Of a stretch of 63,680 nucleotides of DNA, positions 19,560 through 28,682 are shown piece by piece. Below the pieces are notes generated by a model. The model was not told the origin of the DNA, did no database searches, and saw only the letters and a list, made by a program, of their open reading frames with translations. The position numbers were made by a program, and so were the translations under genes. The stretch covers positions 1 through 63,680 of the forward strand of contig CACJRE010000002.1 of assembly GCA_902595745.1 (NCBI GenBank). The letters are read 5' to 3'. Each line of letters begins with the position of its first letter. Position 1 is the stretch's first letter. The DNA comes from an uncultured Pelagibacteraceae bacterium (GTDB lineage: Bacteria > Pseudomonadota > Alphaproteobacteria > Pelagibacterales > Pelagibacteraceae).

Positions 19560-20317
19560 TTTGGTTTTCTTTTCTCTAAAAAAGCTGAAATTCCCTCTTT
19601 TGCATCCATTGCCATCATGTTTATCGTCATCATTTTACTGGTGTAGGCATACGCTTTTTTTAGGGGCATTTCTAATTGTTTGTAAAAAGCTTGTTTCCCA
19701 ATTTTAATTGTTAAATTTGATTTAGACGCAATAGTCTTAGCAACTTTTAATACTTCGTTCTCTAATTTAGATTTTGAAAAATAGTCATTAATTAACCCAA
19801 TTTCTTTTGCATAATTTGCTTTAATAGGTTCCCCTGTTAACAACATTTTCATCATAGGCTTTCTATTAATTTTTCTACTTACAGCAACCATTGGAGTACT
19901 ACAAAACAATCCTATATTAACCCCGGGTGTTGCAAATAAAGCATCTTTAGTACTATATGCTAAATCACAACTTGCAACTAACTGACATCCAGCAGCAAAC
20001 GCAGCCCCATGTACTTTTGCAATAACAGGTTTTTTACCCTCAACTATTTGAAGCATTAATTTTGAGCAAAGATTGAACAGTTTTTGATACTTATTTTTAA
20101 CTTTTAAACTTTTAACTTCTTTTAAATTATGTCCAGCACTAAAACCTTTACCAGCTCCCTCTAAAATTATTACTTTAGTATTTTTATCTTTATCAAGTTT
20201 CCTAAAAACTTTAATTAAATCATGTAAATTTTTAAATGATAAAGAATTATAAGTTTTTGGTTCGTTGATAGTGACTATGGCAATACTATTTTGAATAATT
20301 CTATATTTTATATTCAT
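19544..20317 (-). CDS. Enoyl-CoA hydratase/isomerase family protein
   Basis: 'VIILEGAGKGFSAGHNLKEV', 'VIAKVHGAAFAAGCQLVASCDLAYSTKDALFATPGVNIGL'. Confidence 0.9.
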   Translation of the reverse strand: MNIKYRIIQNSIAIVTINEPKTYNSLSFKNLHDLIKVFRKLDKDKNTKVIILEGAGKGFSAGHNLKEVKSLKVKNKYQKLFNLCSKLMLQIVEGKKPVIAKVHGAAFAAGCQLVASCDLAYSTKDALFATPGVNIGLFCSTPMVAVSRKINRKPMMKMLLTGEPIKANYAKEIGLINDYFSKSKLENEVLKVAKTIASKSNLTIKIGKQAFYKQLEMPLKKAYAYTSKMMTINMMAMDAKEGISAFLEKRKPKWKNK

Positions 20318-20327
20318 TTTGAAAGAG

Positions 20328-20702
20328 TTACTTTAATTTTCCCTCTTCTCTCATTTTAGCTCTTATTTTAGTTGCAGAAATTTCTTGAATTTCTTTTGAT
20401 AGTTCAATTTCCTCAATTTTGTATCCAACTCCTCTTCCATAACAAATATTTGTAATATTTGGTACCAGCATAATTTTAAATTGACCTTCAAACTCAGGGT
20501 TTAATCTGTCTTCTATATTTTTCTTAACTGTTTCAAAGTCAAAAGGATTGTCGTCCACCCCTTGTACATCTCTAATTTGAATACAAACTTGACCAGTTTT
20601 TTTAATAATTTCTTTAAATAAAGTGTAATGACCATCATGAAACGGTTGCCATCTTCCTAACATCTGCGCAGTTGGTTTTTTGTTATCCCATTCATAAGCC
20701 AT
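20328..20702 (-). CDS. Adenylyl-/cytidylyltransferase-like nucleotidyltransferase
   Basis: 'MLGRWQPFHDGHYTLFKEIIKKTG' HxGH-like motif, C-terminal 'ISATKIRAKMREEGKL'. Confidence 0.8.
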   Translation of the reverse strand: MAYEWDNKKPTAQMLGRWQPFHDGHYTLFKEIIKKTGQVCIQIRDVQGVDDNPFDFETVKKNIEDRLNPEFEGQFKIMLVPNITNICYGRGVGYKIEEIELSKEIQEISATKIRAKMREEGKLK

Positions 20703-21109
20703 TATTTTATCTCCTTTATTATTTTTGGTGCCCAGTTTTTAGCATCTTGTGTTGTTACATGAAAGTCAAACTTATCAGGTTTAACAAACATCTTGTTGGT
20801 ATCATCAAATCTACCCTCAGCAATAGTATCAACCCAAACAATAAAATCAGCTGGAAACAGTGCTCTTGCTTCAGGTGTTGGGCAAATAAAATCTGCTACA
20901 ACAAAATTTCCTTCCTCTTTTAATCTTAATGCAAAATCTGCCATTCTTTTTGCCTGTCTTTTTCTACCCTCTTTAGAAAAATCCCAATCATTTGCTTCTT
21001 TTCTAACTTCATCAGCATTTAATCTTTTTGCATTTAGTAATGGAGCCAATTGATCAGCTAAAGTTGTTTTTCCAGAGCCTGGCAGACCCATTATTAAAAT
21101 AATTTTCAT
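20702..21109 (-). CDS. Adenylylsulfate kinase (CysC)-like P-loop kinase
   Basis: 'LIMGLPGSGKTTLADQLAPLLNAKRLNADEVRKEANDWDFSKEGRKRQAKRMADFALRLKEEGNFVVADFICPTPEAR'. Confidence 0.8.
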   Translation of the reverse strand: MKIILIMGLPGSGKTTLADQLAPLLNAKRLNADEVRKEANDWDFSKEGRKRQAKRMADFALRLKEEGNFVVADFICPTPEARALFPADFIVWVDTIAEGRFDDTNKMFVKPDKFDFHVTTQDAKNWAPKIIKEIK

Positions 21110-21112
21110 TTT

Positions 21113-22306
21113 TTATAATAAACTATTTGCTACCCATTTATGAAATTGATGTGTTGGTTGATCCATAACTGGTGAAAAATTTCCCCCATTATAAACTGGT
21201 GATCCTCTCCCTGCCTGCATTCCTTCAATTGCACTTATATCTTCCAGCATAACATCTTTCCAAAATCTTGCGTTTTCTTTTCTTAATTCTTTAAGTTCCT
21301 CTCCATTAGCACTTTTATCACCAACATAATATATTTTCATATGTTCTTTTGTTTTATTAATTGTAATTGGTTCCAACCAAAATACGTAAAAATGATCAAG
21401 GTGCAAACCGATCATTACATTTGGAAATAATGCAATATATTCTGAATTTTTTAGGGAACTTTTTTTCCAATTCTTAAATGTATCAAATTTTTTATTTCCC
21501 TTTACAGGTTGCTCATATTTTTCACTTCCTTGTCCAGCAAATCGATTTGGTAATCCTTGAATGTGATAATGATCATTAATATTTGATACTTTATTTAATT
21601 CTGGATGAATGGTTGGTAAATGATAACTTTCACAATAATTTTCTATAGCAAATTTCCAATTGCTATTAACTTCCAAATCAAAAGAGCCATGATCTTTCGA
21701 ATAAACTAATAGTTTTTGATCCTCGTGATTAATAAATTTAGACCATCTTTGTTCAAGAGGTTTGATGTAATCTTCAAAATCAATTTCGTTTGAATTAATA
21801 TTTATAAATATAATATCCATCCATATTTTTGATCTCACTTCTTTTAAATTGCTCTGATTCTTTTCAAATTTATCTGAATTATGAATATTTAACCCTCCTA
21901 TGTGAGGAGTAGCTACTAAATTTCCTTTAAAGTCGTATGACCATGAATGGTAAGGGCATCTAATTACATTTTTTAAAGCACAGGGCTCATCTAAAAGCTT
22001 AAAACCTCTGTGACTACAGACATTATGAAATACTCTAATCTTGAGATCCTTATCTCTAACAATTAGCAAAGGAATCCCGAGTAGATTGTATGGCATTGCA
22101 TCACCAGCTTTGGGTATTGAGCTCCCCACTCCAATTACTGACCATTTATCGCAAAAAATCTTGTCTCTTTCGTACTCTAAATATTGTTCGCTGGTGTAAC
22201 ACTCGTTTGGAAGTCCGTTTGCGCTCTCAATAGCCTTGTCCACATTCATCAATTTCTTGATATCCAAAATTTTTGAGAGAGATTTATTTTTCTGATTTTG
22301 GTCCAT
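21113..22306 (-). CDS. Rieske [2Fe-2S] ring-hydroxylating-type oxygenase alpha subunit (choline/betaine monooxygenase-like)
   Basis: Rieske 'CSHRGFKLLDEPCALKNVIRCPYHSWSYDFKGNLVATPH' and 'ENYCESYHLPTIHPEL'; start moved to ATG at 22306 (MDQNQKN) because the upstream extension overlaps the divergent MetF-like gene. Confidence 0.88.
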   Translation of the reverse strand: MDQNQKNKSLSKILDIKKLMNVDKAIESANGLPNECYTSEQYLEYERDKIFCDKWSVIGVGSSIPKAGDAMPYNLLGIPLLIVRDKDLKIRVFHNVCSHRGFKLLDEPCALKNVIRCPYHSWSYDFKGNLVATPHIGGLNIHNSDKFEKNQSNLKEVRSKIWMDIIFININSNEIDFEDYIKPLEQRWSKFINHEDQKLLVYSKDHGSFDLEVNSNWKFAIENYCESYHLPTIHPELNKVSNINDHYHIQGLPNRFAGQGSEKYEQPVKGNKKFDTFKNWKKSSLKNSEYIALFPNVMIGLHLDHFYVFWLEPITINKTKEHMKIYYVGDKSANGEELKELRKENARFWKDVMLEDISAIEGMQAGRGSPVYNGGNFSPVMDQPTHQFHKWVANSLL

Positions 22307-22409
22307 AAAAAAAATTATCATGGCCCTGTTTTTTGGCAACAAATTTCCATTTTGAACTGTGCTGAATTTCTTTGACAGCTTTTTTAAAAAGGATAATGAT
22401 TTGGAAAAA

Positions 22410-23138
22410 ATGAATTTTTCATTGGAAATTGGTCCACACACTGACCTTGAAACTTTACCTCCTGTAAAGGATGTATACATTACAATGCTACCTGGTGGAG
22501 ATTATAAAGAAACAGCCGATAAATCAGGAGACCTTGTTAAAAAAGGTTTTAATCCTGTTCCACATTTCCCAGCAAGATCAATTAATAATGAAGAAGAATT
22601 AAAAGAATACGTTTCAAGATGTAAAGATCAAGGAGTTAAACAAGCTTTAGTAATTGGTGGAAGTAGAGAACCAATTGGAAAATTTGATAGCTCATTTCAA
22701 ATTCTTGAAACAGGATATTTAGAAGGAATTAAAATTGGTATTGCAGGACATCCAGAAGGAAGTCCAGATATATCAGAACAAAATTTAGAAAAAGCAATGA
22801 TAGACAAGAAGCCTTATGCTGATTACATAGTAACACAATGGTTATTAGATAGTCAGCCTATCATTGACTTCATTTCTAAACAAAGCGTACCAGTGCATGT
22901 GGGTATTACTGGGCCTATGAAAATATCTAGCTTAATTAAATTTGCTAATATTGTTGGGGCGAAAAATTCCATAAATTTTCTTAAATCTAATTTTAGTAAG
23001 GCGTTAGATTTATTGAAACCTAAAGACCCTAATGATTTAATTGGGAAAGTTAAATCGCATACTGATAACTTCCACATTTATACATTCGGCGGCTTGAAGG
23101 AAACTAACAAGTGGTTGAAGGAGAATAGTTATGTCTAA
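22410..23138 (+). CDS. Methylenetetrahydrofolate reductase-like protein
   Basis: MTHFR-like barrel 'NPVPHFPARSINNEEELKEYVSRCKDQGVKQALVIGG...IGIAGHPEGSP...DYIVTQWLLD'; ATG at 22410, alternative GTG at 22359. Confidence 0.8.
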   Translation: MNFSLEIGPHTDLETLPPVKDVYITMLPGGDYKETADKSGDLVKKGFNPVPHFPARSINNEEELKEYVSRCKDQGVKQALVIGGSREPIGKFDSSFQILETGYLEGIKIGIAGHPEGSPDISEQNLEKAMIDKKPYADYIVTQWLLDSQPIIDFISKQSVPVHVGITGPMKISSLIKFANIVGAKNSINFLKSNFSKALDLLKPKDPNDLIGKVKSHTDNFHIYTFGGLKETNKWLKENSYV

Positions 23139-24489
23139 TGAATTTGACTATACTAAACTAAAACATGTTACTTCAGTTGATCAATCAGATCGTGCAGTAC
23201 CATATAATTTAAGACAAAGTGGGCCAACTAAAGTTGAAATGCTTATCTCAACAAGGGTAAGAAAATCACCTTATTGGCATTTATCAATGCAGGCAGGTTG
23301 CTGGAGAGCAACAGTTTACAATCGTATTTATCATCCAAGGGGATATGTAAAACCAGAAGATGGTGGAGCAATGGTTGAGTATGATGCAATTGTGAATCAC
23401 GTTACTATGTGGAACGTTGCTGTTGAAAGGCAAATCAGAGTTAAGGGTCCAGATGCAGAAAAATTTACTGACTACGTAATAACTAGAGATGCTACAAAAA
23501 TTTCTCCTATGAGAGCAAGATATGTAATCTTGTGTAATGCATACGGTGGAGTTTTAAATGATCCAATTCTTCTTAGAATTTCTGAAGATGAATTTTGGTT
23601 TTCACTATCAGACTCTGATATTGGTATGTACCTTCAAGGAGTAAATGCTGATGGAAGATTTGATTGTACCATTGAAGAAATTGATGTCAGTCCAGTGCAA
23701 ATACAAGGTCCGAAATCAAAAGCTTTGATGAAAGACTTATGTGGAGATCAAGTTGATTTTGACAATATGCCATTTTATGGTCTAGCAGAAGTTAAAGTAG
23801 GTGGAAGAAGTTGTGTGATTTCTCAATCAGGTTTCTCTGGAGAAGCTGGATATGAAATCTATTTAAGAGATTCTACTTTATATGCTGAAGATATGTGGAA
23901 TGCTGTTCTTGAAGCTGGAAAAAAACATAGCCTTATGGTTATTGCTCCTGCTCACCACAGAAGAATTCAAGCTGGAATTCTCTCATGGGGTCAAGATATG
24001 GACTCTCAACATAATCCTTTTCAGTGTAACTTAGGTTATCAAGTTTCATTATCCGGAAAAGGTGAATGGGCTAAAAAAGGTGATTATGTGGGTAAAGCTG
24101 CATTAGAAAAAATGGGTGCAGAACTTAAAGGTGGTAAAAAACCTTACAAGCTTCAACTAGTTGGGCTTGAATTAGGTGGAAAACCAATTGAAGAGTATGC
24201 TCCTGATTTTTGGCTAGTGTCACCTGAGAGTGGTGGAGAACCAGTTGGATTTATTACCTCTCCTTGGTATCACCCAGAGAAAAAACAAAACATTGCAATG
24301 GGATATGTGCCATTTGATGGAACATTAAATGCAAATGGATTTCCAAAAGGTAAAGTTGGAACTAAATATAAAGTTCATTTACCTGAAAAATACTCAGACA
24401 CACCAGGAACACCTGTTGACGCTGTAGTAGTGGACATTCCATTCAAAGAGTCTTACAACGCTAATACTAGAGAAGTTGTAAAAGGCTAA
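23131..24489 (+). CDS. GcvT/DmdA-like aminomethyltransferase family protein
   Basis: 452 aa, 'MWNVAVERQIRVKGPDAEKFTDYVITRD', 'GGVLNDPILLRISEDEFWFSLSDSDIGMYL', 'ISQSGFSGEAGYEIYL'. Confidence 0.85.
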   Translation: MSNEFDYTKLKHVTSVDQSDRAVPYNLRQSGPTKVEMLISTRVRKSPYWHLSMQAGCWRATVYNRIYHPRGYVKPEDGGAMVEYDAIVNHVTMWNVAVERQIRVKGPDAEKFTDYVITRDATKISPMRARYVILCNAYGGVLNDPILLRISEDEFWFSLSDSDIGMYLQGVNADGRFDCTIEEIDVSPVQIQGPKSKALMKDLCGDQVDFDNMPFYGLAEVKVGGRSCVISQSGFSGEAGYEIYLRDSTLYAEDMWNAVLEAGKKHSLMVIAPAHHRRIQAGILSWGQDMDSQHNPFQCNLGYQVSLSGKGEWAKKGDYVGKAALEKMGAELKGGKKPYKLQLVGLELGGKPIEEYAPDFWLVSPESGGEPVGFITSPWYHPEKKQNIAMGYVPFDGTLNANGFPKGKVGTKYKVHLPEKYSDTPGTPVDAVVVDIPFKESYNANTREVVKG

Positions 24490-24500
24490 ATTTATTATTT

Positions 24501-24533
24501 TGGGGGAGCAAGATCAAAGCTTCCCCATTTTTT
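24501..24533 (+). terminator. Rho-independent terminator
   Basis: TGGGGGAGC-AAGATCAAA-GCTTCCCCA followed by TTTTTT (9-bp stem, one G.U). Confidence 0.8.
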
Positions 24534-24535
24534 CA

Positions 24536-24652
24536 ATGACTAAAGGTTTCTTAATCGCAATTTGCATTATCATCACGATTGCTTTAATAATATTTCCATT
24601 ATTAGTTTCTTACAAAGCACAAAAAAAAAGAATAAAGATTAATGTTTGGTGA
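24536..24652 (+). CDS. Small single-TM protein (38 aa)
   Basis: MTKGFLIAICIIITIALIIFPLLVSYKAQKKRIKINVW*; overlaps the start of the next ORF (24642); absent from the supplied ORF track. Confidence 0.45.
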   Translation: MTKGFLIAICIIITIALIIFPLLVSYKAQKKRIKINVW

Positions 24653-25187
24653 ATTTTTAAATATAGTTTTTAAGTCTATTAAACTAGACAAGACACTATA
24701 TACAGATAACAAAAACTTCGGTGAAGCCTCTGTCTATTTTGCTGGTCTTATAATGATCTTAGATGGGATCGCAGGTGCAGTAGCTGCAAATACAGTAATT
24801 CAAACTGCAGTAGCAATGTCTGGTCTTACATCGATATTAACTTGGTTAGTGTGGGCAATATTTATCTATGTAATTGGAGTTAAACTTTTTCCTGACAAAA
24901 AAACAAAAGTTCCATTTAAAAAAGTACTAACTGCTGTTGGTTTTGCGCATGCACCTGGTCTACTTCGATTTTTTGCAGTAACACCAAATATGATGATACC
25001 AATAATTTTTCTTACACAATTTTGGATTTTTGCAGGATTAATTATCTCTACAAGACATGTGCTAGGTTTAAAATCTAATATTAAATCTTTTGGGATTGTA
25101 TTCTTGTCATTCTTAATAATTGCATTTTTATCTATTTCTTTTGTAATGAGTAGAATGAATATGTTGCCTGTGAATCAAATAAGTTAA
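24642..25187 (+). CDS. YIP1 family membrane protein
   Basis: 181 aa, 4-5 TM, 'FGEASVYFAGLIMILDGIAGAVAAN', 'GFAHAPGLLRFF'. Confidence 0.65.
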   Translation: MFGEFLNIVFKSIKLDKTLYTDNKNFGEASVYFAGLIMILDGIAGAVAANTVIQTAVAMSGLTSILTWLVWAIFIYVIGVKLFPDKKTKVPFKKVLTAVGFAHAPGLLRFFAVTPNMMIPIIFLTQFWIFAGLIISTRHVLGLKSNIKSFGIVFLSFLIIAFLSISFVMSRMNMLPVNQIS

Positions 25188-25351
25188 ATTGGGAAAATAG
25201 TTTTAGAAACTCTACACGAGGAACACAATTTATAACTTGTTAAAATTAAATTTTGAGTAACACTTTCATCCTCTTTTTTGCACTCATCACAAATATTATT
25301 TAATTCTCTATTAATTTCTTCAACATGCTTATCCTCTAAATGATCAGTCAT
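25184..25351 (-). CDS. Small Cys4 (CxxC...CxxC) protein
   Basis: MTDHLEDKHVEEINRELNNICDECKKEDESVTQNLILTSYKLCSSCRVSKTIFPI; start chosen at the Met overlapping the upstream gene stop. Confidence 0.55.
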   Translation of the reverse strand: MTDHLEDKHVEEINRELNNICDECKKEDESVTQNLILTSYKLCSSCRVSKTIFPI

Positions 25352-25955
25352 TATCTGTAAGTCCTGCACCAGCCGCACCTTGTTTTAAACTATCGCTTTC
25401 CTCCACAAAAGTATCTTCTGCTAATTTATAAAGACTATTCCAATCTAAGTCGTTAAAATTATCTTTATTATCTATGAATTTAATCTCTATTTCATTAGCA
25501 AACTCAGGAAATTCTTGGTTAAAAAAGTTTGAAGAAATATTTACATTCAAATTAAGTAAAATTTCAGTTTGATCAAATACAGCATGTATTTTTTTTCCAC
25601 TAATTTCTGATGCTCTACTTAAAAAAGATAAAAAAAGAATTGGGTATGCAACTTTTTTGAATTTTATAGTTTTGAAATTTTCAATTGTTTTAATCTGATC
25701 TAAAAAACTAATACCAAGTATAATTGGGCAATAAGCTTCTAATGAGGTTTCATTTGTTTCACTTATTAAATTTAAATCTTCAAATTTTTTTGTTTCTTTT
25801 TCTTTATAATATTGATTTAAATTTTTAATTCCCTTTAGTCCAAATAATTCCAATTGGCGTACAGATTTTCCAACTTCTTCAGAATTTCCCCATGAAAAAC
25901 CAACAGCTCTACTTGCTCTTTTAACCGCAGTTTCTATTTCGCTTAGTGATCTCAT
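25344..25955 (-). CDS. DUF3726-like protein
   Basis: 203 aa, 'SEIETAVKRASRAVGFSWGNSEEVGKSVRQLELFGLKG'. Confidence 0.65.
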   Translation of the reverse strand: MRSLSEIETAVKRASRAVGFSWGNSEEVGKSVRQLELFGLKGIKNLNQYYKEKETKKFEDLNLISETNETSLEAYCPIILGISFLDQIKTIENFKTIKFKKVAYPILFLSFLSRASEISGKKIHAVFDQTEILLNLNVNISSNFFNQEFPEFANEIEIKFIDNKDNFNDLDWNSLYKLAEDTFVEESDSLKQGAAGAGLTDND

Positions 25956-25957
25956 TG

Positions 25958-27619
25958 TTAATTTATTGTTTTATATACCCATTGCTCATCATAATTTTTT
26001 AACTCATTTGGCAATGGAGCACCTTGAAACATGCAAATTCTCAACCACTTATCTGATCTTGGGTCAAACTTTAAGGCTCCAAAAAAAGATAATTTAAGTC
26101 TCAGCATATCGATAGGCACAATACTTTTGCTGATTGTGTTGTCTTGAATTTCAGAATAAGGAAATTTTTCTATAATAAAAGCTCTTCTTACAACATGTCT
26201 TAGTTCTGAATTGACAGACAAAAATTGAGCAACGGTTAAGTTGTCTTTCTCAGATAACAATATTTCATATAATTTTTTAATATCTCTTGCAATTGCAAGA
26301 GGTTGCTCTAGTTCCGAACCATGCTCCACAAATCTATCTGCTAATCTAGGTTCCTCTTTATTTTTAGAGATAAACCAAAAATTTTGATAATTCTCTTTTT
26401 TATCAAAATCAATATTCAAAATATTTTGATATCTAGTCTCGATAATATCTTTTAATTCTTTTATTGTCCGAGTAGTTGGGATGTTAAAATATTTGTCTTC
26501 ATCGGAACTCATATTTGAAACTAACGGCTGAGTTATTTTGTTATAAGGTTCCATCATAATAGATACGACATATTCTATGCATTCTTCACATGAGTTTTTC
26601 TCCAACCACAAATATATCTCGTTAAATGGATATTCAATTTCAAAATCAAAATCATTTTCAATATACTTTATAAACTTTTCAACATCATTTAATAACGACT
26701 TAATCTTTATTTGCTGATATTCACTGTCTGTATTCCAGCTAGTAATATTTTTTAATGATTGTTTTACACAATCTTTAAAAAGCTCACTTTCTTCTTTTTT
26801 AACTATTCTAATTTCTCTAATTTTCTTTAATGCTGTTTCTCTACTTAAAATCCAATTATTTAATAATGTTGGGTGATTGACTATAAATGGAGCCATACCA
26901 AGACCAGTTGAGTTTCCAATTCCTAGATTTTTACAAATTTTATTATCTAATTTGACTGCTTTTTTTGGATTTTTGAAATAAGCCACATGATTAACTTGGT
27001 CAAAAGTAAATTGTCTTACTAAATAAACTAGCATCATTTCTAATCTAAAAGGACCATTAATTTCCTCTCTATTTTTAATTCTAAATCTATCCGCTAATCC
27101 GAATTTACCAGATCCATAAACTGCAGTGGTTCTGTATAAGTACCCAACTTTTGATAACAAATCTAAATCAGGTTGATTACCTTCACTTAAACTTTCAACC
27201 ACATGATTAAAAACTCTTACAGATTTATTTGCTCTTGATAAAGTTAATTCCTTAAATGAAAGTCTGCCCACTTCCTGTTTAGGAACTTCATTTTTTAATC
27301 TGTCAATATCTTCAGAGTTTGGAGTGCCGTCATGTAGTGTAAACGCTGCATCCCATTTAGTTGCTATAACTCTATCTGATCTCTCCTCATCTTTAATTTC
27401 ATTAGCAAAACAAACTAATGAATAAACCCTATCTTTTTTTTTAAATGAATAGACTGCTTCTCCATATCCATTTTGATCAAGATTAAATAAATCTCTTTTA
27501 TATTCCCAATCTTTAAACTCGCTAAGAAAACTTCTTAAAAATGATAATTTTGACTGATGAAATGAGCCCAACCTTGACAATTTCATAATTGTATTTGGAT
27601 CTCTTAACTCGACTTTCAT
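25958..27619 (-). CDS. Hypothetical protein, 553 aa, no recognised domain
   Basis: Long intact ORF in tight operon (2-nt spacings) with DUF3726-like and dipeptidase genes. Confidence 0.85.
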   Translation of the reverse strand: MKVELRDPNTIMKLSRLGSFHQSKLSFLRSFLSEFKDWEYKRDLFNLDQNGYGEAVYSFKKKDRVYSLVCFANEIKDEERSDRVIATKWDAAFTLHDGTPNSEDIDRLKNEVPKQEVGRLSFKELTLSRANKSVRVFNHVVESLSEGNQPDLDLLSKVGYLYRTTAVYGSGKFGLADRFRIKNREEINGPFRLEMMLVYLVRQFTFDQVNHVAYFKNPKKAVKLDNKICKNLGIGNSTGLGMAPFIVNHPTLLNNWILSRETALKKIREIRIVKKEESELFKDCVKQSLKNITSWNTDSEYQQIKIKSLLNDVEKFIKYIENDFDFEIEYPFNEIYLWLEKNSCEECIEYVVSIMMEPYNKITQPLVSNMSSDEDKYFNIPTTRTIKELKDIIETRYQNILNIDFDKKENYQNFWFISKNKEEPRLADRFVEHGSELEQPLAIARDIKKLYEILLSEKDNLTVAQFLSVNSELRHVVRRAFIIEKFPYSEIQDNTISKSIVPIDMLRLKLSFFGALKFDPRSDKWLRICMFQGAPLPNELKNYDEQWVYKTIN

Positions 27620-27621
27620 AT

Positions 27622-28608
27622 CTAAATTGATTTATAAAAATTATACCAGTTGTTTCCTAGTATTCCATGTGTCTCACTATCTGAAAAACCCACTTTTTTT
27701 AAGCCTGTTTCAATATTTTTAAATCCTCTAGCGTCCTCAAACCATTCAGGTTGTTTCGGAAAACCAGGTTTGTTTTTAGATCCTTCTCCATAATTTTTAC
27801 TTTTAGACCATGTGCCATTTCTCATCCATTCAACAACACTATCTGGTTGTTCCAAACAAAGATCTGAACCAATTCCAATATTTTTTATATCCATGATCTC
27901 AGCTGTTTTAGCAACCATTTCACAAAAACTTTCAATTGTACAATTAGTATTATCTTTTAAATGATGAGGATATAAAGATAACCCCAACATACCTCTACTT
28001 TCACTTAATGCTTTTAAAAGATCGTTAGATTTATTTCTTTTTGCTGCATGCCAAAAGGTTGGGTTTGCATGAGTAATCGCTATTGGTTTTTCACTTATTT
28101 CAATCGCATCAAAGGTACTTTTTTCTGCTGAATGAGACATGTCAACAACAATACCTACTCTATTCATTTCTTTTATTGCTTCACGACCAAAATTTGTAAC
28201 TCCACTGTCAATTTTTTCATAACAACCTGTTGCGAGCAATGATTGGTTATTGTACGTAAGTTGCATAAACCTGCATCCTAATTCATGAACTTTTTCAACT
28301 AAGTTGATATCATCTTCAATTGGAGAACAGTTTTGAAAACCAAAAAAAATTGCTGTTTTGTTTTCGGCTTTAGCTTTTTCAATATCTTTGTAGTTTCTTC
28401 CAAAAAATATTAAGTCAGAGTTTTCAGAAAAAAGTAATTCCCATTTTTTGATTTCATCTAAAAGTTCATGATAATCCTCATGATAAACAATAGTTACATG
28501 AACTGCGTCCAGTCCAGCAGATCTGTTATATTCAAATATCTTTCTAGACCAATTGCAATATTGTAAATTATCAATTTTAAAATTCATGTTATTTGCAACC
28601 TTAATCAA
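27622..28608 (-). CDS. Membrane dipeptidase (renal dipeptidase, M19 family)
   Basis: 'GLDAVHVTIVYHEDYHELL', 'FFGFQNCSPIEDDINLVEKVHELGCRFMQLTYNNQS', 'GIVVDMSHSAEKSTFDAIEISEKPIAITHAN', 'IGIGSDL'. Confidence 0.92.
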   Translation of the reverse strand: MIKVANNMNFKIDNLQYCNWSRKIFEYNRSAGLDAVHVTIVYHEDYHELLDEIKKWELLFSENSDLIFFGRNYKDIEKAKAENKTAIFFGFQNCSPIEDDINLVEKVHELGCRFMQLTYNNQSLLATGCYEKIDSGVTNFGREAIKEMNRVGIVVDMSHSAEKSTFDAIEISEKPIAITHANPTFWHAAKRNKSNDLLKALSESRGMLGLSLYPHHLKDNTNCTIESFCEMVAKTAEIMDIKNIGIGSDLCLEQPDSVVEWMRNGTWSKSKNYGEGSKNKPGFPKQPEWFEDARGFKNIETGLKKVGFSDSETHGILGNNWYNFYKSI

Positions 28609-28682
28609 AATGATTTTTAAATACTATTAATTTTATTGAAATTTTGAGCTAATTTTGAAATAAGACTTTTAAGCAGTTTTTC

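Noticed and set aside
20672-21053. 83-aa and 86-aa + strand ORFs over the CysC-like kinase
   Set aside because: Antisense to an ORF with a clear P-loop and kinase motifs
22307-22409. Riboswitch in the Rieske/MetF-like divergent intergenic region
   Set aside because: Region is too short and no recognisable glycine, SAM or other riboswitch core was seen
22307-22480. N-terminal extension of the Rieske protein in the ORF track
   Set aside because: Overlaps the divergent MetF-like gene antisense; Met at 22306 gives a normal oxygenase N-terminus
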